DNA of 64,000 nucleotides, taken from NCBI GenBank assembly GCA_963971575.1, contig OZ020622.1, positions 34,130,301 through 34,194,300 of the forward strand. The letters are read 5' to 3'. Below the pieces are notes generated by a model. It worked only from the letters and a program-made list of their open reading frames with translations, ran no database searches and was not told the DNA's origin. Both the position numbers and the translations under genes were made by a program. This DNA comes from Liopterus haemorrhoidalis. Taxonomy: Eukaryota > Arthropoda > Insecta > Coleoptera > Dytiscidae. This document shows positions 45,201-53,436 of the stretch, one piece after another (positions within the stretch are counted from its first letter, which is position 1; every line of letters begins with the position of its first letter).

Positions 45201-45667
45201 ACACAACAATAAATAAAACCACTGGTTTTGCACCTTTGCGCCTTCTTATTGGTGTAGATGCGAATATACCGAATATTCAAAATACTATTAACTCTGTTCC
45301 ACATATAGATTCTAGTAATATTGATGTACTTAAAGAACGAGATCTAGCATATTCACGATTATGTATGAATGCTGAGAAACAGAAAAAATATTTTGACGCC
45401 AAGAGGTGTAAGCCTAAAACATTTTCTGTTGGAGATTATGTTTTTGTTCACCAACAAAATCCAAGGATGAACAAACTGGCACCAAAATTTAAAGGACCTT
45501 ATAAGATAACAACAGTACTTGCTAATGACCGTTATGAAGTTAAAGGCAAGAAATTACAAGTTGTCCCTGTTGATAGGATTAAATTATATGAGGGTGAATG
45601 GTTACATGATGATGAAAATGGTAAGAGGCATTTTATTGTTTTGGTTAAATCATGTGGCACGTGTTAG
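42257..45667 (+). CDS. pol: Gypsy Pol polyprotein, full-length and uninterrupted
   Basis: A 1136-residue open frame with every domain in the normal Ty3/Gypsy order. Two CCHC knuckles lie near residues 24-37 (CYSCNRVGHLAVNC) and 78-91. The protease has YSLIDTGAECS near 131. The reverse transcriptase has VDFRALN, TLDMTSGFHQIPI and the catalytic YLDD at about 442-445. RNase H has LHTDASSIGYGAILF near 587. The integrase has an HHCC finger near 792-825 and catalytic residues HADCAGPF (about 852), ITDRCTNF (about 912) and GQVERY (about 948), with 35 residues between the last two. The C-terminus has GPYKITTVL, like the usual GPF/Y module. I see no missing catalytic residue. Only the lost 3' LTR prevents autonomous movement. 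The start is nominal because translation probably enters from gag. Confidence 0.95.
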   Translation: MTTLKKSESSENNSNYRPPNKKRCYSCNRVGHLAVNCRRPAQKTFTTERNFSRDEKKRNNITRSKFQNSSNEPKFKKCSFCNRIGHEVDSCWAKERISKESDPAVNFCLNNNNNKALSIIFICGSPVYSLIDTGAECSLIREDIIRKLGRGFEPYFSNLKGLGSGIINTIGRSFITVEIENVTLKLLFFVVEKENLPYEAIIGRNAVQYDDIRIVIDCNGTHLTRVSTRPSLINLASTDWINSIAHGLKGNDCNSFIKIISKFKTMITCGNNIGPVNTGELKIKLTENCVINYRPYRLSLIEREKVQDIIADLLKNKIVQESESPYASPILLVKKKNGTDRMCVDFRALNRITVKDRYPLPLIDDQLDRLGKGKYFTTLDMTSGFHQIPISEESIPKTAFVTPDGHFEYHRMPFGLANAPAVFQRAVNTALGSLRNNEALVYLDDILIPSKTISEGIDKLELVLTALKKAGFSLNIKKCKFFQNEVEYLGQHISADGIRPGETKTVALINSPVPSNVKQVRQFMGLAGYFRKFIPEFASRTACITKLTKNNVNFEWSSEQEEARQYVIRCLSARPLLSVFDPKLETELHTDASSIGYGAILFQRNLSDLKVVSYFSRRTTPDEAKYHSYELETLAIVKALKYFRVYLLGIKFKIVTDCNAVKSTANKKDLLPRVARWWSYLQDFHFEIEYRKGKYVSHVDYFSRNPSVPEHFVFVTEEKCWLEVAQSKDTETQKIIERCRLHDTITSDYKVQDNILCRKVYQDNKKKINLKFYVPKGSRLGILRLFHDEQCHVGWEKTLEKIRENFWFPHMLSFAKKYVKHCLICLTMKRQFGPKSGYLHSIDKHGIPFHTVHADCAGPFSTSKVGFKYILILVDGFTKYVFLIPLKTLTGAETVKALELNITLFGVPKRLITDRCTNFTDSKMTNLMNRLGIEHHLIATGACRANGQVERYVATITSLLATEIRKSSEWSSVLSKVQLTVNTTINKTTGFAPLRLLIGVDANIPNIQNTINSVPHIDSSNIDVLKERDLAYSRLCMNAEKQKKYFDAKRCKPKTFSVGDYVFVHQQNPRMNKLAPKFKGPYKITTVLANDRYEVKGKKLQVVPVDRIKLYEGEWLHDDENGKRHFIVLVKSCGTC

Positions 45668-45773
45668 CCATAATGTGTAAAAATTAGATTTGAGATTTTG
45701 TTTTTGATATTTGTGATTTAATGTCTGAGTTATGATATTTGAGATTTGATAATTAAGATCTGAGTTTCGAGAT

Positions 45774-46031
45774 TTGAGTTTTAAAGTTGAACGTTTATTG
45801 GAAAAGATAAATGACAGATCACTGGGATCGGATTGGCAGAATAAACTGATAAATGTAATTGCTAATGAGTTGAGAGAAAAGGTTGTTGAGTACCGCAAGA
45901 CAAGCTTCTGCCAGTGGCATCAGTCCGGTAATAGCTCTGTAACCATGATGGCAGATGGTGAGCTATGGCGACGGGCTGATGATGATTATGATAAAGCACT
46001 GTGTGTGCAGAAACAAATAGACGGTCTCTGA
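45774..46031 (+). CDS. Small conserved ORF downstream of Gypsy pol (copy 2)
   Basis: An 85-residue frame beginning MSFKVERLLEKINDRSLGSD, 106 bp after the pol stop. It is nearly the same protein as the frame at 10024-10257 inside the deleted relative: the core DWQNKLINVIANELREKVVE is unchanged and the frame stays open in both. The sequence before it has irregular TGAGATTTG repeats. It could be a third retrotransposon gene product (helical N-terminus, polar C-terminus). It could equally be a leader or 3' region open by chance. No domain is recognised, and no signal peptide or membrane segment is visible, so it does not look like an envelope. Confidence 0.45.
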   Translation: MSFKVERLLEKINDRSLGSDWQNKLINVIANELREKVVEYRKTSFCQWHQSGNSSVTMMADGELWRRADDDYDKALCVQKQIDGL

Positions 46032-46489
46032 GCTTGTTGTACTGTAGACAATCTGTAATGAAGGAAACTAATAGATAGTTACTGAGTATCTGAGCTTGTG
46101 ATTTTCATTAAATACGGTATTATCCCAAAAATCGTTTGCTTCTTCTCTCGCCATATTATGCAAAACCGCGCTTGCTACAATCGCTGCTAAAGTGGATTCC
46201 CGTTTGTTTCTAAACCCAGCAGATAAACATGGAAATCTACGTTTCCATATTCCAAATGTTCTTTCAACAGTATTCCTTGTTTTAATGTGAGCACTGTTAT
46301 ATCGCAGTTGTGCTGCAGTTGTAGGGTTAAGAATAGGCGTCAACATGTAATTACTCGATGCGTAAGCGTTATCACCCAATAAAAAACAATTTGGAAATAA
46401 GCCCTCGTCGAATCGATATTTTATATGTGACCCATTAAAAACTGTGCTGTCATGAGTAGAACCATACCATCGTGCATCTACCAGGTCTA

Positions 46490-47759
46490 TAAGTATGAAA
46501 TGCGGATTTTTTTCAAACTTGCCGCGCAAACAGAGTATATAGTTCAAAGTTTCAACACATATGGCGTTTTGTTAAGTTATCATTAAGTGTCAAATGCATA
46601 TAGGTAATAATTTGAAAAGTGATCATATAGTTTTGTTTTACTGTGTTAAAAATGTCAAATTTTGTGCCAAATAAAGAGCATTCGCGGACAGTACTACTGT
46701 TTTGTTTTCATTTGAAAAAAAATGCTGCTGAATCATACCGATTGCTTCGAGAAGCTTATGGTGAATATGCTCCATCGCAAGATACGTGTGAACGATGGTT
46801 TCGGCGTTTCAAAAGTGGTGACTTTGATCTTACAGACAAAGAACATGGAAAACCTCCAAAAAAATATGAAGATACAAAATTGCAAACATTGCTACAGGAA
46901 GACGATAGTCAATCACAAAAACAACTAGCAGAGCAGTTAGGCATAAGTCAACAAGCTGTTTCCAATCGCCTACGAGAGATGGGTAAGATCCAGAAAGTCG
47001 GCAGATAGGTTCCACATGCATTGAATGAGAGGCAGATGGAAAAACGCAAAAACACTTGTGAAATTTTGCTTGCACGATACAAAAGAAAGTCTTATTTGCA
47101 TCGTATCATTACTGGCGATGAAAAATGGATTTATTTTGAAAATCCCAAACGCAAAAAATCATGGGTGAACCCAGGCTCACCATCCACATCAACTGCAAGA
47201 CCGAATCGCTTTGGCAAAAAGACAATGCTCTGTACTTGGTGGGACCAAAAGGGTGTGGTCTATTATGAATTGTTAAAACCTAGTGAAATAATTAATACCC
47301 AACGCTACCAACAACAACTGATCGAATTGAACCATTCTCTGCTCATAAAACTACCAGAATACGAAAGAAGACAGCACAAGGTAATCTTTCTTCACGATAA
47401 CGCTTCATCACATAAGGCAAAAGCAGTTTGCAACACATTGGAGGCACTCAAGTGGGAAGTGCTACCCCATGCCGCTTACTCACCAGACTTGGCCCCTTCA
47501 GATTACCACTTGTTCGCATCGATTGGTCATGCACTTGCCGAGCAGCACTTTTGTTCATATGAAAATGTAAAAGAATGGCTAGATGAATGGTTTGCGGGGA
47601 AAGGGGAAGAGTTCTACTGGCGAGGTATTCACAAATTGCCTGAAAGATGGGAAAAATGTATAACTTCTAATGGAGCATACTTTGAATAAATAAACTTTTA
47701 ATGTTCTTTTGAGTTTAATGTGTTTTATTTAAAAAAAAAAAATCCGCATTTCATACTTG
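46490..47759 (+). mobile_element. Mariner transposon (copy 2), nearly intact
   Basis: The ends TAAGTATGAAATGCGGATTT and, reversed, CAAGTATGAAATGCGGATTT form inverted repeats of about 27 bp. TA flanks both sides (46488-46489 and 47760-47761). The 1270-bp element carries one transposase gene with a single stop. It interrupts the Harbinger transposase between its first and second catalytic regions. Confidence 0.95.
46652..47689 (+). pseudogene. Mariner transposase (DD34D) with one premature stop
   Basis: Start at MSNFVPNKEHSRTVL (46652; an upstream in-frame ATG at 46643 is also possible). Two helix-turn-helix units (TCERWFRRFKSGDFDLTDKE, QLAEQLGISQQAVSNRLREM) are followed by a TAG at 47006-47008 just before VPHALN, where mariners normally read WVPHEL, so TGG probably became TAG. 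Then TGDEKWIYFEN (first Asp), FLHDNASSHKAKA (second Asp) and YSPDLAPSDYHLF (third Asp), with 34 residues between the last two. The C-terminus SNGAYFE is complete. All catalytic residues are intact. This is an unusually well-preserved copy. Confidence 0.93.
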
Positions 47760-48430
47760 TAGCCTGGTATATCCCGAATTTTTAAATTAGCAACACATAC
47801 GGCTTGAACATTATAAGAGTAATAATTCTTTCTATTTCTATGAAGCTCCGCATGTTTTCCGCCTGGTGAAATTATTTTAATATGTGTACCATCTATACAC
47901 CCTATAGCACATGGAAAGTTTGAAACAGACATAATTTTTTTTTTTTTTTTTCAAAATTGCTTCATTATTTTCCAGCATATATATAAATTGCGGTCTCAAC
48001 AGAGCAGTTTGATGTATCACTTTTTTAAAAATTTTGCAAACTGTACTTTTGTGTACATGCACATCATCACCAACTAGAATTTGGAAAGCCCCTGTTGCCA
48101 GAAATCTCAAAGCAATTAAAATTTGAAGTTGTGTCGAAATAGATTTACTTCTTTGGGTCATGAGTTTTAAATTATCTCAAAATAGACGGCATAATTCCAT
48201 ACAGTTTCCTTTGCTTAACCGGTTAAATAAATTCTAATTCGCTATAAATGCGGAATGGGTCACTTTTACCTCTCACAGTTCTCCGATGTAATAAACATAC
48301 GGCAATTACATCCTCATCAAATTCATCAGAACTTAAATTGTCCATTTTATCTCTATAACAGTGTAAGAATACCTTAATATATATGATTTTAAGAAGCAAT
48401 TACTAGTATATCTTGTAATATAAATATATT

Positions 48431-48568
48431 TTATTTTTTACCGACCGCCAACATAAATAAGGGAGGTATTGTGATCATACCGATTTTAACATTTCGAGAT
48501 TTCGATGGATCTCCTCGAATTGAGGTCCCTACATAACGTTTTGACCATTTTTAGCATGATGTCTGTCG

Positions 48569-48602
<34 letters not shown>

Positions 48603-48950
48603 CTGTGTACACGTGCAGAGCAAATTCGGCTGAAATAATTTTTATGAAACTTCATATTTAAGCTTCTGCTATCAATCGCACGAGTTGATCAACTTTTGGT
48701 AAAAATCGGTTGACTAAAAATGGGAGTTTACTCGTGTCGATTTTAAGATTTTTGTGAATATTTCACAACAGAAAAATATTTCGAAAAAATTTATTGAATA
48801 AAAGTTGCTATAAAAGCAATAATTAATAACTTTTATTTGAGACGTTTTTTGATAAAACGAAAAATTTCGAATAATTTTTGTAAAATTTTTCGAGATTTTT
48901 TCATACTTATGTATATGTAAAGTTTCCATAGACATAATAAATAATATCTC
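48431..48950 (+). repeat. Dispersed repeat B, longest copy
   Basis: About 520 bp. The first 170 bp match 38049-38189; a CTGT/CCGT microsatellite with TGTGTACACG follows (48560-48615); the last 240 bp match 23407-23655. It has no coding capacity. It defines the full length of a family of which the other two copies are parts. Confidence 0.85.
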
Positions 48951-49497
48951 TGTTAGAAAACATTAGGCCAAGTTATTTCTACTCTGCTGCTAAAATGTAT
49001 TTTAATAAGTACTTTATGATGGCGGTCGGTCCTGTGGTGGCCACAGCTGATTTTTTCAAAAATATATTGCAATTGCGGAATATCCTGATCTGTCTTATGT
49101 CAGAACTGACATTAGATGACAATTCTCATATTTATCGATACGATAAAGGGTGCTCATCGGCAATATAACGTATCAATAAGTTATGGGTTCGATATCTCAT
49201 CAATAAATAGAAAAATACATTCAAGAAACCCAAATTCTGCGAGAAATCGGCTCTTAATGTAACCGTACAAAAACAAATGACAACAAGCATAGAATAGTTA
49301 TTCCATAACAAGTGATGGAATTAAATACAGGGCATGTTTCTAAATTCAGCTAACAATTTAGTGCTAACTTCTAGAGCTAGATGCTCGCTGTGATGCTAGA
49401 TTAATGCGCTAAATACAAAATTTCAAAAATAAAGAAACGACTTGGTATATTGTTGCTAGGTTTCAAGCAGGTTATGTAGTTGTTAGTAAAAATGACA

Positions 49498-49704
49498 TTT
49501 TTTGTAATGAAACGATTTCTTCAATCATCATCAAGTTCAGAAGAAGAAAGTGATGAAGAACACTGTACTAAAGATTTTGAAGAATTGGAATTTTTATATA
49601 ATCTGTCTAAAACGACAAAAAGAGTGAAAATAATGAATTATGCGAAAAATGTAGTAAAAAATTATAACGATATGGATTTTCAAGCACAAAATTATTATTA
49701 GGAA
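49498..49704 (+). pseudogene. Harbinger transposase N-terminal relic
   Basis: The frame has a Ser/Glu-rich acidic start (SSSSSEEESDEEH) and then NYAKNVVKNYNDMDFQAQN, resembling the start of Harbinger transposases before the RFRLS motif. It stops right there. Evidence is thin beyond the context of the Harbinger ends. Confidence 0.5.
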
Positions 49705-50001
49705 TTGCCATATATACAAATTTGAGATAAACAGGGCGTGACAGCAGAAAACTATTAAGTCAAATGTGAAATTGTGATGTTAACCTCTCCAGGGGGGTGA
49801 AACTCTAATGGCAAAACGAAAACCATATTACGTTCCATAACCCAACACGAATAGCGCCCCAGTCGCTGCCAGTCGCTATAGCTACGTGCATGACAGGATG
49901 TTGCCTGTTACGGCTTCTGTCATTAGCGTCAAAATCTGTAATTAGTGTAAAAATCGTCTTCTGTAATTTTGTAATTTCATTGTTTAATTCGCAAATTGGG
50001 T

Positions 50002-50169
50002 GTTAAATGCTTTGTTTTGGGGTGTGATAGTAGTGAACCTACAAGATATCGCTTTCCAAACCCGAAGACACGTGTGGCTCCAGAATTGTATAAAACGTGG
50101 ATGAGGAACATTGGAAATCCAAAATTGGATGGCTTGTCCATGGAAGTGTCCTTAAATATTAAGTATTAG
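50002..50169 (+). pseudogene. THAP-type zinc finger, first half
   Basis: The frame reads VKCFVLGCDSSEPTRYRFPN, then PELYKTWMRNIGNPKL, and stops at 50167-50169. The pattern Cys-x4-Cys, an RFP motif and a Trp about 20 residues later is that of the THAP DNA-binding domain (C2CH) used by P-element transposases and several animal regulators. The second Cys-His pair and the AVPTIF box are missing, so the domain is cut or continues in an exon not seen. No P-type transposase core is present nearby. Confidence 0.65.
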
Positions 50170-50266
50170 TCAATATTATGTTATATGTTAGTCTACTTAA
50201 TAAATAATTATTTCTGCTAGTTATTGTTTTTCTGTTTCTGTATAATTCCTAACTGCTTGTTCTTAA

Positions 50267-50417
50267 TTGTAAACTTAATTAAATATTATTAAATGATACA
50301 ATTGTTATGATTTATTTTGTCTATTTTTAATATTGTTGTCGTTAATAATATCAAAAATAGACAAAATAAATCATAACAATTGTTTCATTTAATAATAACA
50401 TTTAATTATGCTTACAA
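50267..50417. repeat. Near-perfect hairpin, arms of about 70 bp
   Basis: The left arm (50267-50334) and right arm (50347-50417) are reverse complements over about 70 bp with a handful of differences and a 12-nt loop. The shared core CAATTGTTATGATTTATTTT is exact. It follows the THAP fragment by about 100 bp. A transcript through it would fold into a long stem. Confidence 0.9.
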
Positions 50418-50756
50418 CTATATCCACTGAAGCATTTGAAATACCCGCGAAAACCCAACCCTTTCCTCTCCTACCAATTTTAGTTCCATAACCCAACAAA
50501 TACAGCGCTAATTTGGTTTAAAAAAATATAACGGCAGTTTCGCATCTATTTCCTTCTATATCTATGAACCTCTCTAGCTCTAGCAGCTAGCAGTTTTATT
50601 AACCGCTAGATTCGTTGTCTAGCGCTAGTACCTAGCGGACATTTAGTGCTGTAATAAGAAACAGCCTGCTAGAATTTTACGCTGAATTAAGAAACGGTTT
50701 GCTAGATTTGTGCTTTATGCGCTAGATCTAGCGCTGGATTAAGAAACATGCCCACA

Positions 50757-51999
50757 CCCAAAATGCATAAGAAGATAAGTGCTTTAGAATAACATTCCAA
50801 CACTTGTGAATAATAACTTTCTGTAGTCAAAATTGGTTTTAGAATTGGTAAATTCTATAGTGGTCGTGGAGAAAATATTTTTTATTCAGTTTTATTTGCT
50901 CCACATTTAATCACTTCAATTATCTCAATTTATTGTTAAACATAGAAACTTTTTCCTGAACTTTTTAAGTTATTGGTCTATTTAGCAAAATTTTATGTTA
51001 AACAATAAATGTTTATCATATGTAGAATTAATGTACATGCTGATGCATTCAAATTTCGCGGTTCCACGGATTTAGTTCCGGATGTGTTGGTAGAGCGCAG
51101 GGCATAGGGTCAATTTTTCACATGGGTATGTCTCTTCTTGAGTCTATTGTTCTGTGTTCTTGATATTCCACATGCAGTACAGCTAACCATTTTGACAAGA
51201 TGCCAAATTTCAGGTTAAACGCCTAACTTTATATTAAATTATAAAGTAACTAAAAACTATTTTAGCCCTGTCTTTTATTTATGATTTATAAATTATGAAT
51301 ATACTTTAAATCACCAAATAAATGTCGATAATCACTTTCTAATACGAACAACAAAATTTTGGCAGCAATAGTGGTGTTTAGAATGACATTTCCGTCAAAA
51401 AAATGTGTATGTTAAAATTCATATAGCCTCCTACCTTTATTCTTTTTATTCATTGGTGGTCATGGATAATACACCGGAATAATAAGTATTTGAAAAAAAT
51501 ACAAAATATATTACTTACGATATAGTAAATGTTATGAACAACCAACAAACAGTGACAATAGGCAAAAACTTCAATTTGTTACTGACACCCGACATGTTTA
51601 ACTGACAAAACACAACTACACTCGACGTAGCACCTACAGTTATTAAATTGTTTAGTAAAGATAACTTTGTTCAAACTCAACATTTTCCATGAAGTCTACG
51701 GCTAATGTAGATTTTGTTCGATTTATACATTATGTGAATACATATCAGCCTCTATATCTCAACGAAATCATCATTACAAATAATTCAACGGATTACTATC
51801 GCGATCGATATGCCAAGGAACACTTGTACGTCATACATAATTAAACAAAATTCAAACAGTGAGGAGGATTTTAAGCTTAGAATACGTAACATAAGTTCTC
51901 AGGCCCGACATGGAAATTTATGGAGCTGTCGGTATTTTTTTTTTACTAAACTTAAAAATTCTATTCAAAATTACAAATATATTTCAAAAGTAGTCCATT
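50757..51999. other. No gene recognised
   Basis: AT-rich, no convincing frame. The block at 51055-51190 is richer in GC and contains ATGCCAAATTTCAG followed by GTTAAAC, which could be read as a tiny exon with a donor, but nothing supports that. Confidence 0.4.
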
Positions 52000-52007
52000 G
52001 TGTACAG

Positions 52008-53009
52008 CAGTGTTTCTCAACGTTTTCTGGCCTGGAACCCCCCGAAATTATGTAAATATTGTCTGCGGCCCCCCTATACTATGGTGTATCAAAATAATGG
52101 GAACACGATTTTTTTCGAAAAAGCGACGTGTGAGCAAGTTGGGAAAAATTTTGTACTAAAATTTATCCACAAAATTGAATGGTAGTATTGAAATTTTCCG
52201 GAAAAAAAACCGGAAGTACAGGATATCAAGGACAATTTCGAATTTTTAAATGGGAACGTATGTCATATTGGATATATTTGGATAGAGCTTTTCAACAACT
52301 TTTACTTAAACATTTTTTTAATATCTTTTACGGTCGACAAAAAACTGTGATATTTTTAAATGACGATTATATTCCCTACAACGACTTGAAAGTAAAGTAT
52401 TTTTATTAACAAGTGTTCAAAGTGCCTTCCATTTTAATTTAAACACATTTGTATCCTTACTCTTGAGTTACTTGTAGCTCGGAGAGCAATTAAAAAAATA
52501 TATAATAAAAAATATTGCACTTTCAAGTCGTACCTACTTCAAAGTACAACTTGAAAATACTTGAAGTACCTCCAACGCGAACCATTGTCAGAGAATCCCA
52601 TCACCCGACACATACAATTTATTTTACCTTGATATAGTCTACTTAGTCTGTTTATTTGGTTAAAGCGGAACTATATTTTCAAATCTAGTAATTTTTATCA
52701 ATTGAATTAAACTTTTGATCATTTTGTTTAGTAAAAGCCCATTTACTCATTATAAAGTTAGCTAGTGACAACTTAAACGTTTGAAATAGCCTGTATTTTA
52801 AATTAGTTGTCAAAATAAGTAAATTATGTATAAAAATTAATAGAATATTTATTTTATTTATGTTATGAAAGGTATATTTTTATGAATATAAATGTAAGAT
52901 ATTTATAAATATGGTTAAAATTTATATCTTGCTAGATTGAGTGCATTTTTATTATATTTTCATGTTTCGATCTTGTATGACTTCGCGGCCCCCCGGTTGA
53001 GAAACGCTG
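52008..53009. mobile_element. hAT-type MITE (1.0 kb)
   Basis: The ends CAGTGTTTCTCAACG and, reversed, CAGCGTTTCTCAACC are the well-known hAT MITE termini. The 8-bp duplication GTGTACAG is exact on both sides (52000-52007 and 53010-53017). Just inside are CCCCCCGAA and GGGGGGCC blocks. Frames inside (52000-52409) are artefacts. It contains a copy of dispersed repeat A. Confidence 0.95.
52648..52800 (+). repeat. Dispersed repeat A, copy 3
   Basis: The segment TTAAAGCGGAACTATATTTTC, cut here for brevity after its first bases, carries the same AAATCTAGTAATTTTTATC and TTTTGATCATTTTGTTTAG words as the other copies. Its right side ACTTAAACGTTTGAAATAGC resembles the left side of copies 1 and 2 in reverse, so the family probably has inverted ends. 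Confidence 0.75.
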
Positions 53010-53357
53010 GTGTACAGTATTTCCAAAAATGAAATGGCCACCCTAACTTATTGATTCCAATAATGGCTGACAGTATAACCAATATATCTGCCGAATTTAT
53101 GGTTCTGTTAATAGTAGTTGACAGGACCGTAATAATTATTTAAAATAAACGTGTTTTCCTATATGCTATTTAGAATGGACTGTATATACTCACATGACAT
53201 TCCTTCACATTTTTATCAGGCTTAGGACTAGCTATATTTGAATTATAAATATAGGCATGTTTAAAAATCGTTTTGTTTTAAAGTCTTTATAGTCTTTAAT
53301 ACTTCAAATTTGCACAAACAAAAAGCATTCTTTTTTTGAACTTGTCAATTTATAGTA

Positions 53358-53360
<3 letters not shown>

Positions 53361-53432
<72 letters not shown>
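53361..53432. repeat. (TA)36 microsatellite at the LINE 3' end
   Basis: A perfect 72-bp TA run forms the 3' tail of the minus-strand LINE, where such elements often end in a simple repeat. Confidence 0.95.

Positions 53433-53436
<4 letters not shown>

Larger units (their letters stand above)
41447..46099 (+). mobile_element. Gypsy (Ty3) retrotransposon with open pol, 3' end missing
   Basis: A 183-bp 5' LTR is followed by gag and a long open pol, then a conserved 3' region that stops abruptly at about 46099 without a second LTR. The left flank is the TA-rich target next to the mariner end. The LTR shares its first seven and last bases (GTTAGCG...TTATTAATA) and length with the LTRs at 9253 and 10749 but differs in the middle. 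The right break joins Harbinger transposase sequence on minus, so a deletion has removed the 3' LTR. Confidence 0.9.
46068..48344 (-). pseudogene. Harbinger (HARBI1-type) DDE transposase split by a mariner
   Basis: The minus-strand ATG at 48344 starts MDNLSSDEFDEDVIAVCLLH. After frame damage come LIALRFLATGAFQILVGDD and VHKSTVCKIFKKVI (48161-47990), then FPCAIGCIDGTHIKIISPGG with the first catalytic Asp and HRNRKNYYSYNVQAVC (47932-47780). The mariner at 46490-47759 sits right after NLKIRDI. The gene resumes as DARWYGSTHDSTVF (second Asp), FLLGDNAYASSNYMLTPI, TRNTVERTFGIWKRRFPCL and ASAVLHN (46547-46068). Apart from the mariner the damage is modest, so this Harbinger copy is younger than the one at 2-7 kb. 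The opposing Gypsy 3' break lies inside its 3' end. Confidence 0.88.
38938..49253. mobile_element. Harbinger transposon expanded by nested mariner and Gypsy insertions
   Basis: The left end starts GGGCCGGTTTCT and the reversed right end GAGCCGATTTCT, both followed by TTTATTTA..GATAT-like subterminal sequence, so the inverted repeats are diverged. Between them a Myb/SANT accessory gene (plus, 39270-40150) and a HARBI1-type transposase (minus, 48344-46068) face each other as in the element at 2.1-7.2 kb. A mariner, a Gypsy, a second mariner (inside the transposase) and repeat B were inserted later. The left target copy is not clear, so the ends are tentative, but the gene pair is convincing. 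Confidence 0.7.
49330..50753 (+). mobile_element. Harbinger-like element carrying a THAP fragment
   Basis: The ends GGGCATGTTTCTAAATTCAG and, reversed, GGGCATGTTTCTTAATCCAG are inverted repeats, and ACA flanks both sides (49327-49329 and 50754-50756), a 3-bp duplication as in Harbinger. Subterminal regions are rich in CTAGCGCTAGATC-type palindromes. An N-terminal transposase relic lies on the left. The interior from about 49740 to 50540 looks like foreign sequence: a direct repeat GTTCCATAACCCAACA at 49833 and 50482 encloses a THAP half-domain and a hairpin. Confidence 0.8.

Noticed and set aside
50757..51230. Possible first exon of a host gene (ATGCCAAATTTCAG before GTTAAAC)
   Set aside because: Four codons and one weak donor are not evidence; no conserved protein segment was found.
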